Both the position numbers and the translations under genes were made by a program. Below are positions 1 to 6,453 of a stretch of 12,167 bases of DNA, in pieces. The notes below the pieces were generated by a model, which was not told the DNA's origin, made no database searches, and saw only the letters and a list, made by a program, of their open reading frames with translations. Source of the DNA: an archaeon (GTDB taxonomy: Archaea > Asgardarchaeota > Hermodarchaeia > Hermodarchaeales > Hermodarchaeaceae); the NCBI GenBank assembly GCA_016550405.1, contig JABXGX010000113.1, forward strand, positions 1 to 12,167. The letters are read 5' to 3'. Numbering within the stretch: position 1 is the first letter of the stretch; each line of letters begins with the position of its first letter.

Positions 1-232
1 CCAAGGAGACCAGAAACACCGCGAGATTCACCTTGAAGTTCCTCAAGAAGACATGTGCTACCTCGTCTTAACCCACCGCCGAGTAGGCTGTTGATTGAAT
101 CCCATTCACATTTAATAACATCATTAGTGCCTGGCATGAAGCACCCTCCTTATGGGCTGTCCTTCAATTGGCGGTTAATAAGTCTTAGCTGTTTACCATT
201 CTCCCAATCATACTGCTGCATGAGTTTGAGAA
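1..232. other. Window edge and AT-rich intergenic stretch before the epimerase promoter
   Basis: The first bases could be the tail of a plus-strand gene entering from the left. Frame 2 is open from base 2 to a TGA at 92-94 and would end in ...HLEVPQEDMCYLVLTHRRVGC, trimmed here to its last residues. Frame 3 is open to a TAA at 69-71. Neither is long enough to choose between, and neither resembles a family I recognise. From about 95 to 232 the sequence is AT-rich with no convincing ORF or RNA. An in-frame ATG at 55 would lengthen the epimerase by 74 residues, but that extension has no family character and crosses the promoter at 233-240, so this stretch is treated as non-coding for that gene. 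Confidence 0.4.
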
Positions 233-240
233 TTTATATA
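233..240 (+). promoter_or_regulatory. Archaeal TATA box for the epimerase operon
   Basis: TTTATATA sits at 233-240 with purine-rich bases just upstream that could serve as a BRE. Archaeal transcription usually starts about 24-26 bases downstream of the TATA centre, here about 260-263. That would give a very short leader carrying the Shine-Dalgarno GGGAGGT (261-267) and the GTG at 277. The agreement of TATA, Shine-Dalgarno and start is the main reason for preferring the short form of the epimerase. Confidence 0.55.
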
Positions 241-276
241 CGTGAGAGGAGCGAGGTGGTGGGAGGTTTGACGACC

Positions 277-1281
277 GTGTCCCAGACTCCATCTCCAAAT
301 GAACCGGTCCTAATTACGGGTGGCACTGGCTTTATTGGTTCACATCTCGCCAAGCGACTTGTCGCTGAGGGCTACAGTGTCTTTCTATTTGAGGCTAGAC
401 CAAATGAAGCACGAATCCATGAAATTGCAGATCGAGTTACGGTAGTCGAAGGTGATGTTGGCGACTTGGAGAGTATCACCTCTACTCTCCGGAAATTTAA
501 GATTCTGCACATTTTCCATACCGCTGCGGCCCTCTCGGTGGAAGCAGAACAAGATTGCGAGACTGCTTATGCCTGTAATGTTTCAGGAACCTATAATATA
601 CTCGAAGCAGCCAGGATGTCTGGTGTTCGGCGACTTGTATTTCTAAGTAGTCTAGCGGTGTTTGGGGCGAATACGCCATTTCCATTTCATGAAACAAGCT
701 ATCGTGATCCCAGTAGTTTTTACGGAGTTAGTAAAGCCTTTGGAGAAATGCTTGGAAATTATTATCATCTTCGTCATGGTTTTGATTTCCGAGGAGTTCG
801 ATTTGCCGTCGTGATCGGACCTGGGCGACGAGGAGCTGGAGCTACTGTGACCTACTCTAGTTTCATTGAGGACGTAGCACTCGGAAGAATTGGAATCATT
901 GATATACCCGAATCTACGATTCTGCCAATTATTTATGTGGAGGATGCGGCCGATTTTCTGATGGCTTTATGGAAAGCACCTAAACTTTCACATCGAATTT
1001 ATATCGCGGGAGGAGTGCCGATTCCTATCAAGGACCTCATTAGCACAGTTAGAAGGCGAATTCCCAAGGCCGAAATTAGATTCGAATTAGATCCTGATGC
1101 AGAACGAGTCGCTCAGACTTGGTCATTTCTCACGACTCTTCTGGTTGAGCAAAGGAAAGAAACACTCTATCGCCATTTTGAGGAACTTGGTTGGGAGCTG
1201 CGCTTTGATTCAGTATCAGATATCGTAAAACACTTCATTGAAGCTGTACAAAAGCGAAAGGAGATTTATTCGAACTTCTAA
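277..1281 (+). CDS. NAD-dependent epimerase/dehydratase (extended short-chain dehydrogenase)
   Basis: This is a cytosolic Rossmann-fold oxidoreductase or epimerase of the extended SDR family, about 334 residues, a normal length for the family. From the GTG start, the N-terminal dinucleotide motif TGGTGFIG is at residues 14-21. An acidic residue (E39) ends the second strand, which suggests NAD rather than NADP. GD at 59-60 and HTAA at 81-84 are typical cofactor contacts, S124/S125 lie at the catalytic serine position, and YGVSK at 149-153 supplies the Tyr/Lys pair. The C-terminal substrate domain is ordinary but does not reveal the substrate; nucleotide-sugar, steroid-like and threonine-dehydrogenase-like members share this layout. 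GTG 277 was chosen because GGGAGGT lies about 10 bases upstream and a TATA box fits it. GTG 256/259, TTG 268 and ATG 55 are in-frame alternatives. The stop overlaps the next start (TAATG), so the two are probably cotranscribed and translationally coupled. Confidence 0.85.
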   Translation: MSQTPSPNEPVLITGGTGFIGSHLAKRLVAEGYSVFLFEARPNEARIHEIADRVTVVEGDVGDLESITSTLRKFKILHIFHTAAALSVEAEQDCETAYACNVSGTYNILEAARMSGVRRLVFLSSLAVFGANTPFPFHETSYRDPSSFYGVSKAFGEMLGNYYHLRHGFDFRGVRFAVVIGPGRRGAGATVTYSSFIEDVALGRIGIIDIPESTILPIIYVEDAADFLMALWKAPKLSHRIYIAGGVPIPIKDLISTVRRRIPKAEIRFELDPDAERVAQTWSFLTTLLVEQRKETLYRHFEELGWELRFDSVSDIVKHFIEAVQKRKEIYSNF

Positions 1282-2252
1282 TGGTGGTTGGACTATTGAA
1301 TAAAATTACACGAACTGCTGTTTTGGGTGCCGGGGAGATGGGTCATGGTATCGCCCAAGTGTTCGCCCAAGCTGGATGTGATGTGGCACTTTATGACATC
1401 GATGGGGAAGCTTTGAATAAAGTAAAAGACAAAATCAACACAAATCTTCTCTTTCTTCAGAAACATGGAGTTATAGCCCGAGAAACAATTCCTTTCACCT
1501 TGACGCGCATCAATTTAGAACCTGATTTCAACGCGACAGTATCTAAAGCAGACTTAATTCTTGAGGCAGTTCCAGAACGGTTAGACCTTAAACGTGATAT
1601 TTTTACTCAGGCTGAGAAGGTTTGTCATAAAACGGCAATTCTGTCCACTACCACGTCTGTTATTCGGGTCGGCGATATTGCTGAAGCACTCAAGACGCCT
1701 GAGCGTTTGGTGGGTACCCATTGGATGAATCCACCTTATGTTTTACCTCTAGTCGAAATTATTCGTGCCCCACAAACAAAGGACGCAGTCATTAAGCAGG
1801 TTCAAAAGTTTCTGGGAGAACAATGTGGAAAGCGTACTGTCACCTGCAATGATACGCCAGGGTTCATCGTTAATCGGCTTGCTGGAGCAATCCTAACGGA
1901 AGCGGCTACACTCATTGAAGAAGGGGTCACTTCCCATATTGAAATAGATCGGGTGTTTAAGGAGCATCTTGGTCCAGTGTTTTTACAATATGGTCCTTTT
2001 GGTAATCTCGACTATATTGGACTCGATGTCATCGTGTTAGCAGCCAAATATTTGTCGTGGGCTTTGGAAGATGACCGATATAAGCTTCCTAAGTGGCTGG
2101 AGGATACAGTTCTGAAAGGAAATCTGGGGATTAAATCAGGTAAAGGCATCTATGATTATCCTGATCAATCTCCAGAACAGCTTCGTCAGAAACGAGCGGA
2201 AGAACTTCTGATATTACTTCAAAAAATTGGTTTAGCAACTGACCGCGAGTAG
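1281..2252 (+). CDS. 3-hydroxyacyl-CoA dehydrogenase family protein
   Basis: This two-domain NAD-dependent dehydrogenase oxidises a 3-hydroxy group and has 323 residues, the usual length of single-function members. The N-terminal Rossmann motif GAGEMG is at 16-21, with acidic D39/D41 after strand 2. Catalytic positions known from human HAD align with S126, H147, E159 and N198, the last within PGFIVNRL. The C-terminal helical domain has a GPFGNLDYIGLDV segment typical of 3HCDH_C. The active-site loop reads THWMNPPYVLPLVEI. NPPY followed by PLVE recalls lambda-crystallin/L-gulonate dehydrogenase and carnitine dehydrogenase more than the NPVPVMKLVEV of hydroxybutyryl-CoA dehydrogenases, so a free 3-hydroxy acid is possible. 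It is coupled to the epimerase by a one-base overlap. A GGAG is about 17 bases upstream, too far to act strongly, which fits coupling. The 3' end nearly abuts the converging gene. Confidence 0.88.
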   Translation: MVVGLLNKITRTAVLGAGEMGHGIAQVFAQAGCDVALYDIDGEALNKVKDKINTNLLFLQKHGVIARETIPFTLTRINLEPDFNATVSKADLILEAVPERLDLKRDIFTQAEKVCHKTAILSTTTSVIRVGDIAEALKTPERLVGTHWMNPPYVLPLVEIIRAPQTKDAVIKQVQKFLGEQCGKRTVTCNDTPGFIVNRLAGAILTEAATLIEEGVTSHIEIDRVFKEHLGPVFLQYGPFGNLDYIGLDVIVLAAKYLSWALEDDRYKLPKWLEDTVLKGNLGIKSGKGIYDYPDQSPEQLRQKRAEELLILLQKIGLATDRE

Positions 2253-2253
2253 T

Positions 2254-3942
2254 CTAATAGTCGCGTTTTGTTGTGAAGATTTGAGAAAGCATCGTCATAT
2301 ACTTTCTTGACACTCGAACATCCAAGACATAGGGGCATCCTGAATCAGTTGCCCGTTTCAGAGCAGGCGTAATCTCGGCGGGTTTTGTGACTAATTCTCC
2401 TTTAGCTCCAAGTCCCTCTGCTACTTTATCGAGGCGCGCGTGTTGGTTTAGTAATGTTCCGCAAGAAGCTTGTTCTTCTGACCGTGTTTTCAGAAGACGA
2501 GTGTGATACACTAACCCCCACGCACAATCATTGTTCACAATAGCAACGATTGGAATGTCATGGCGAACCGCGGTATCTAATTCACTGACATTGAACATGA
2601 AGCTTCCATCACCGGAAATGAGGTAGACAGGAGTTTCAGGTCTAGCTAGTTTTGCAGCGAGACTGATGGGTAAGCCAGCCCCTAAATGTCCGAGTGGCCC
2701 TTGTGAACTTATGATTTGACCAGGAAAGTTTGCGCGGAGGTATAGATAGGCCCATGCAGTGGTGTCCCCCCCATCGAGAATGAAAAGACTTTCTGGGGCT
2801 GCAAATTCACGAATTTCTTTCATGAGGCGTTGGGGCCTGATTGGGAGCTCATCGGAATCGGCGTCCTTCTCAAGAACTTGAAATAGTTGTTCCCATGCTG
2901 CTCGAGATTGCTGCGCAAAACTGCTAGCCGCCTGTTTTTTCATTAATTCTTTGGCGGTTTGGAGCATTTGAGCGAGGACAGCTTTGGCATCGCCCGTGAT
3001 ACCAACAGTTACAGGGCGATTCTTCCCAATCGCATCGGGTAGGATATCGACATGGATGAATTTCGCGTCTTCAGAATAGAAGGAGGGATCACGTCCAAAT
3101 CCAAGGAATTCATCAAGTCGAGCACCAACAACTAAAATGACGTCTGCTTGATGAGTGAACGGATTTGCTATTGCGTTTCCGATGGAAAGGGGATGGTTTT
3201 GCGGAAAACAACCGGTTCCTAAATATTCTGCGGCCACAGGAACACCAAAGTATTCAGCCAGTTTTACTAGTTCTTTGCATCCTTGAGACCAGTAAATTCC
3301 ACTTCCTGCAATTATTACGGGACGCTCTGCTTTTGCTAACAGTTCAACTGCTTTCTTAACCATTGTTGGATCGCCGAGTAAGCGTCCTGTGGGTCGGTAT
3401 TGACTAGGTTTAAGTGGTTTTGCTTGAGGTTCTTCCTGAGGAGTCGCTATGACATCTTTGGGGATGTCGAGGAGTACGGGAGCCATTCGACCGGTTAGGG
3501 CAGCTTTGAAGGCTTTTTGAAGATATTCCCCAATTCTATGAGGGAATACACACCGTCGCGTCCATTTAGTAACAGAGGACACTAAAGCTTGTAGATCGTG
3601 GTCTTCGAAAGCATCCATATCTGCTAGTGTGTGGGGAATACTTGAAGTGAGCGCTACAACGGGGCTACCCATTTGATAAGCCTGTGCTAATGCGGGGACT
3701 GCATTGACAATGCCAGGACCCATGGGAAGGAGGCAGACCCCAGGTGTTCGCGTTACTCGGGCCCAGCCATCGGCCGCGTTCCCTGCGGCTTGTTCATGGC
3801 GGGTTGTGATAATTTTAATGCCCTCTGCAACGAGAGCATCATATATCGGTAGGATTTCTCCTCCAGGGAGTGAGAAGACATGAGATATGCCTTCAGCTTT
3901 GAGCACTGAAGCTACTGTTTTACCACTATTTGTTAGAGGCAT
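2254..3942 (-). CDS. Thiamine-diphosphate enzyme, acetolactate synthase large-subunit-like
   Basis: This is a ThDP-dependent carboligase or decarboxylase of about 562 residues with the normal order of N-terminal (PYR), middle and C-terminal (PP) domains. PGGEILPIYDAL near residues 26-37 and RHEQAAGNAADG (48-59) hold the conserved ThDP-activating glutamate, E50. The diphosphate/metal motif GDG...NN is at 444-446 and 470-471. The N-terminal half is close to acetolactate synthase. After the NN motif, however, the synthase segment GMVRQWQ is replaced by GLVYHTR, and no small regulatory subunit gene lies beside it. A biosynthetic IlvB role is therefore doubtful; a 2-hydroxyacyl-CoA lyase, oxalyl-CoA decarboxylase or another catabolic relative is possible. 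ATG 3942 was chosen because GGTGAGG lies about 6-7 bases upstream; a GTG at 3954 is an in-frame alternative. The gene follows the MFS carrier by about 32 bases and is probably cotranscribed, so it may act on the imported compound. Confidence 0.82.
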   Translation of the reverse strand: MPLTNSGKTVASVLKAEGISHVFSLPGGEILPIYDALVAEGIKIITTRHEQAAGNAADGWARVTRTPGVCLLPMGPGIVNAVPALAQAYQMGSPVVALTSSIPHTLADMDAFEDHDLQALVSSVTKWTRRCVFPHRIGEYLQKAFKAALTGRMAPVLLDIPKDVIATPQEEPQAKPLKPSQYRPTGRLLGDPTMVKKAVELLAKAERPVIIAGSGIYWSQGCKELVKLAEYFGVPVAAEYLGTGCFPQNHPLSIGNAIANPFTHQADVILVVGARLDEFLGFGRDPSFYSEDAKFIHVDILPDAIGKNRPVTVGITGDAKAVLAQMLQTAKELMKKQAASSFAQQSRAAWEQLFQVLEKDADSDELPIRPQRLMKEIREFAAPESLFILDGGDTTAWAYLYLRANFPGQIISSQGPLGHLGAGLPISLAAKLARPETPVYLISGDGSFMFNVSELDTAVRHDIPIVAIVNNDCAWGLVYHTRLLKTRSEEQASCGTLLNQHARLDKVAEGLGAKGELVTKPAEITPALKRATDSGCPYVLDVRVSRKYMTMLSQIFTTKRDY

Positions 3943-3974
3943 TGGATACCTCACCTATGCAACATATAGGCATG

Positions 3975-5225
3975 CTATATTGGTTCTAATTCTTTGCCCT
4001 TGGTCTCAGGGAGAAGCCAAGGCAGAATCAACATGAGGACAAATCCGAAGCTTCCGATTAACATTGCTTGGGCCATTGGCCAGGCGAAGAAGTCCACTAG
4101 TATTCCGACAATCACGGCACCTAATGCAAATGCACGTGCGGTACTGAAGATGAAGGACGCGGCAGCGGCACGTGAGCTAGTTGGAAACATCTCACTTGTC
4201 CAAACTCCGAATAGCCCATGAGAGCTGAAGCCTAAAGCTAGGATGAATAGGCCACCAACTGCAACGATAGGACTGAACAAGATGAAGGTTGCGATAGCAA
4301 AGATCATAGTACCAATTAATCCGAAGAATGTAGGTACCATGAAGCCTTTTCGTCTTCCTATCTTGTCACCAATAAATCCAATGATTGGAAAGACGAAGAA
4401 GAGCACTGTAGCAATTACAAGGAAGATTAGTAGAGCATTTGTTTGTCCAAAGCCAAGCTCGACATTTATGAAGTACACCCCGAGGTCTACATAGGCATGA
4501 TAGGCAAATTCTGCAGCCCAGAAGAGAAGGATACAGATAACAAGAAGCCGAAGATACCCTGAACGGACAAGGCTCTTTATCTGTTCAACCATAGGCACAG
4601 ATTCTGCGGATTCAAGCTCGTGGTATTTCATCCATAGTTGTGATTCAGGTAAGACGAAGTAGAGTATTGCTATGAATGGTAGTGGAATTAGGGCAATCAG
4701 GAAAACTGGTCGCCACCAATTGATTCCAAAGATCGGGACTAGGATAGGTTCGAGTACTAGGGTGGTTATGAGTACACCGACAAAGCCGATGATGAACATG
4801 GCGTGAACAAATCCTCCCCAGGTCGCGCGTCGTTTGGGAGAATAGACTTCGCCGAGTAAAGCAAAGGCAATACCCCATGAAACGCCTAAACCAGAAAGGA
4901 TTCGAAGCGTTGCGAAAATCAAGAAGTTTGGTGCAAAGGCAGAGAGACCGGTGAGGATGGCATCCCAAGCAATTGTGAGTAGTAAGATGTTTTTCCGGCC
5001 CATTTTATCTGCTAAGCGTCCAAACAGGATGGCACCAGGTACAGTCGCAATGAATTGAGCTGACATGACGAACCCCATCCAAGAGATGGGAACGCCGTAT
5101 GCCGCTTGTATGGGTTCAGCAAGTGCTGTGATGAGGGTGAGTCCGATGGCATCATGAGCCCATCCGAGAGCACAGGCAAAGAAGACAATAATTTTCTCTG
5201 TGCGCGTAAAGGGTTTTATCTCCAT
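3975..5225 (-). CDS. Major facilitator superfamily carrier, metabolite:H+ symporter type
   Basis: This is a 12-helix inner-membrane carrier of 416 residues, normal for the family. The MFS signature in loop 2-3 is GRLADKMGRK (69-78), and its second-half copy GDKIGRRKG follows helix 8. D25 in helix 1 sits where sugar and aromatic-acid:H+ symporters carry an acidic residue, and the C-terminal LPETKGKELE motif is shared with sugar, phosphate and organic-acid porters. The substrate cannot be read from the sequence; an organic acid or sugar acid would suit the downstream ThDP enzyme. The start is well defined: GGAGGT at 5232-5237 lies 6 bases before the ATG. The gene is the first of a probable two-gene operon and is preceded by an unusual GC-rich intergenic stretch that could act as its leader. 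Confidence 0.88.
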   Translation of the reverse strand: MEIKPFTRTEKIIVFFACALGWAHDAIGLTLITALAEPIQAAYGVPISWMGFVMSAQFIATVPGAILFGRLADKMGRKNILLLTIAWDAILTGLSAFAPNFLIFATLRILSGLGVSWGIAFALLGEVYSPKRRATWGGFVHAMFIIGFVGVLITTLVLEPILVPIFGINWWRPVFLIALIPLPFIAILYFVLPESQLWMKYHELESAESVPMVEQIKSLVRSGYLRLLVICILLFWAAEFAYHAYVDLGVYFINVELGFGQTNALLIFLVIATVLFFVFPIIGFIGDKIGRRKGFMVPTFFGLIGTMIFAIATFILFSPIVAVGGLFILALGFSSHGLFGVWTSEMFPTSSRAAAASFIFSTARAFALGAVIVGILVDFFAWPMAQAMLIGSFGFVLMLILPWLLPETKGKELEPI

Positions 5226-5325
5226 GAGGAGACCTCCGTATAATAGGGAGAGAGTAGATTGGGAGTTTCCTTGTGTATGTACGATTTCTCATAAAAGGTT
5301 AACAGCTATTAATCCGTTTACAACC

Positions 5326-5515
5326 AGTTTGGACCACCTCGGGTCAGAAATCTCACCATAAAGAGCGCAGTCGAACCAAGTTCACTTCTCCACGAGTGGC
5401 GAGGTGACAGCCTTTGAAAGGGCGGTGCCCATCGATGACGCAGGAACCGAACACCACCCGGGTGCCCCAGGTAGGTAAGTTTTGGACAACGGTTGTGATG
5501 AGCCTTCTGAATAGG
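5326..5515. other. Unassigned GC-rich structured intergenic element (candidate RNA or leader)
   Basis: The gene-free stretch 5226-5582 is about 360 bases long. Its core is roughly 59% GC over 5331-5470, while its right flank near 5521-5580 is about one third GC, a contrast typical of structured RNA in AT-rich genomes. Possible helices read on the plus strand are ACAACC with GGTTGT enclosing CCTCGGGT with ACCCGGG, an AGT-C-GAAC/GTTCACT hairpin, and GCCTTT-GA-AAGGGC. On the minus strand GGGTGGTG pairs with CACCGCCC. Wobble pairs favour plus for some helices and minus for others, so the strand is undecided. A minus-strand TTTAAA at 5541-5546, followed about 25 bases later by the core, could be a promoter, which would make it a leader of the MFS operon. 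No RNase P, SRP, 5S or tRNA signature was found, and the 107-codon ORF across it looks non-coding. Confidence 0.35.
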
Positions 5516-5543
5516 ATCAAGTAATTTCGTTACTGTTTGGTTT

Positions 5544-5556
5544 AAATGAAAAAGGG
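5544..5556 (-). terminator. Possible U-tract terminator of the KaiC-like gene
   Basis: On the minus strand, CCCTTTTTCATTT lies about 27-39 bases after the stop codon of the KaiC-like gene. Archaeal transcripts often end at such U-rich tracts without a hairpin. The adjoining TTTAAA could instead belong to a new promoter for the GC-rich element. Confidence 0.25.
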
Positions 5557-5582
5557 TGAGATTGATCTTCGTATACAGGAGC

Positions 5583-6332
5583 CTATTTTGAGAAAGAGAA
5601 TTCGAGATCTTTGAATGTGTATGGATGCTTCTTGTCATCAAAATTGAGACTACGGTTCTTGATGACTTGCATGATTTGTGTAGGTTTCCTGTTGGAAGAA
5701 GGTTCCCCAGTGAATTGTATTATACAATCACAAATACGTTCTACGCTCTCCACAAAGGCACGTGAATGCATTTCAGGATAAAACGAGGCAACAACCGTAA
5801 GTTGACGATGGCGAATTAGGGGAAGAAGGCTTAGCCAAAACCGCCACGCTACACGGTCAGATTCCATTGCATGTAGAAGAACACTTAGAGAATCGATAAA
5901 CATGAGGGGATGCTCAAAGCGTCGGACGGTTGTGCGCCATTCTTCATAGAATTTGGCAGCATACCGTACATTAGAGCAGCGGATGATTCCTTTTTCATTA
6001 TCATTTGGTGTTTTCACCGGTTCTCCGTAAGTCATCGAGGAAAGGGCGTCCATAAAAACGAATTGATCAGGCTTGGCTTTAGATAAGATTTGGTGGATCC
6101 CCGGCAAGCCTTGGAACTCCTTGACCGTGTGTTCAGATAAAAGGAGAATACCCCCTTCTCCACGCTCGATTCCCGAGGAAAGGAAATCCATACCAATGAA
6201 TCCCGTCATACCACTGGATTCACCATGAAGTTCCTCAAGTAAGCAAGTTGTTCCCCGTCGTAATCCGCCACCTAAGAAGGTGTCAAGAGCAGCGAACCCA
6301 ATGGAGATGACATTTTCTGGGTTGGGCATCAT
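5583..6332 (-). CDS. KaiC/RecA-superfamily protein with degenerate P-loop
   Basis: This is a 249-residue single-domain protein of the archaeal KaiC-like branch. The opening pattern ISIGFAALDTFLGGGLRRG (residues 9-27) is the usual GLD-x-LLGGGLP-x-G lead-in to the Walker A strand. Where family members have G-x-x-x-x-G-K-T, this protein has HGESSGMT (36-43): the first Gly is His and the catalytic Lys is Met42. A Walker B-like strand LMFID with D147 is kept, and SEH (66-68) lies where KaiC has its EE pair. ATP hydrolysis is therefore doubtful, and a sensory or scaffold role like other inactive RecA-fold archaeal proteins is more likely. The start has AGAGGTGG about 8 bases upstream; a second ATG follows at once. 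It lies 121 bases downstream of mscS on the same strand, in a gap containing repeats that suggest its own promoter. Confidence 0.75.
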   Translation of the reverse strand: MMPNPENVISIGFAALDTFLGGGLRRGTTCLLEELHGESSGMTGFIGMDFLSSGIERGEGGILLLSEHTVKEFQGLPGIHQILSKAKPDQFVFMDALSSMTYGEPVKTPNDNEKGIIRCSNVRYAAKFYEEWRTTVRRFEHPLMFIDSLSVLLHAMESDRVAWRFWLSLLPLIRHRQLTVVASFYPEMHSRAFVESVERICDCIIQFTGEPSSNRKPTQIMQVIKNRSLNFDDKKHPYTFKDLEFSFSK

Positions 6333-6351
6333 CCGTTGTCCACCTCTAAAA

Positions 6352-6378
6352 GTTACCCCAACCCAATATTGGTTACCC
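6352..6378 (-). promoter_or_regulatory. Paired GGGTAAC repeats around CCAATATTGG upstream of the KaiC-like gene
   Basis: GGGTAAC (minus strand) occurs at 6372-6378 and 6352-6358, exactly 20 bases apart, about two helical turns. Between the copies is the perfect palindrome CCAATATTGG (6363-6372), whose AT-rich core could itself be a TATA-like element about 25 bases ahead of a start site near the Shine-Dalgarno. The arrangement resembles an operator overlapping a promoter. This is read from sequence only; no regulator is identified. Confidence 0.3.
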
Positions 6379-6389
6379 AGTTAATAACG

Positions 6390-6431
6390 ATTTTTCAATT
6401 CCTTATTTTTTCTTTGAGTTAATTGAAAAAT
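6390..6431. repeat. Perfect 11-bp inverted repeat between mscS and the KaiC-like gene
   Basis: ATTTTTCAATT at 6390-6400 and AATTGAAAAAT at 6421-6431 are exact reverse complements separated by 20 bases that include a run of T. On the minus strand the first-transcribed arm contains a U5 run 24-28 bases after the mscS stop, so it may end the mscS transcript. It could equally be a binding site for a dimeric regulator of the following gene. Confidence 0.45.
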
Positions 6432-6453
6432 GACTCTTGACAGAATATCGGTT

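Noticed and set aside
34..47. 14-base match between the left edge and 6226-6240 (TGAAGTTCCTCAAG)
   Set aside because: It is short, lies antisense inside the KaiC-like gene at the second site, and has no further copies or flanking similarity; taken as chance.
55..276. Longer epimerase beginning at ATG 55
   Set aside because: The extra 74 residues have no family character and span a good TATA box and Shine-Dalgarno that fit the GTG at 277.
3994..4494. Plus-strand ORFs opposite the MFS gene
   Set aside because: They are antisense shadows of a strong membrane-protein coding frame and lack ribosome sites or family features.
5401..5490. Resemblance to 5S rRNA (GAGGTGACA, then CCGAACACC)
   Set aside because: The required continuation GGAAGTTAAG and the closing terminal helix are missing, and an extra stretch interrupts the match. 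RNase P and SRP signature motifs were also sought on both strands and not found.
5494..5509. Possible C/D box RNA (GTGATGA followed by CTGA)
   Set aside because: The two boxes are only a few bases apart, leaving no room for a guide sequence.
5318..5641. 107-codon minus-strand ORF across the GC-rich intergenic element
   Set aside because: It overlaps the end of the KaiC-like gene in another frame, is rich in Pro/Arg/His/Trp without any domain pattern, and covers the putative structured element, so it looks like a chance ORF.
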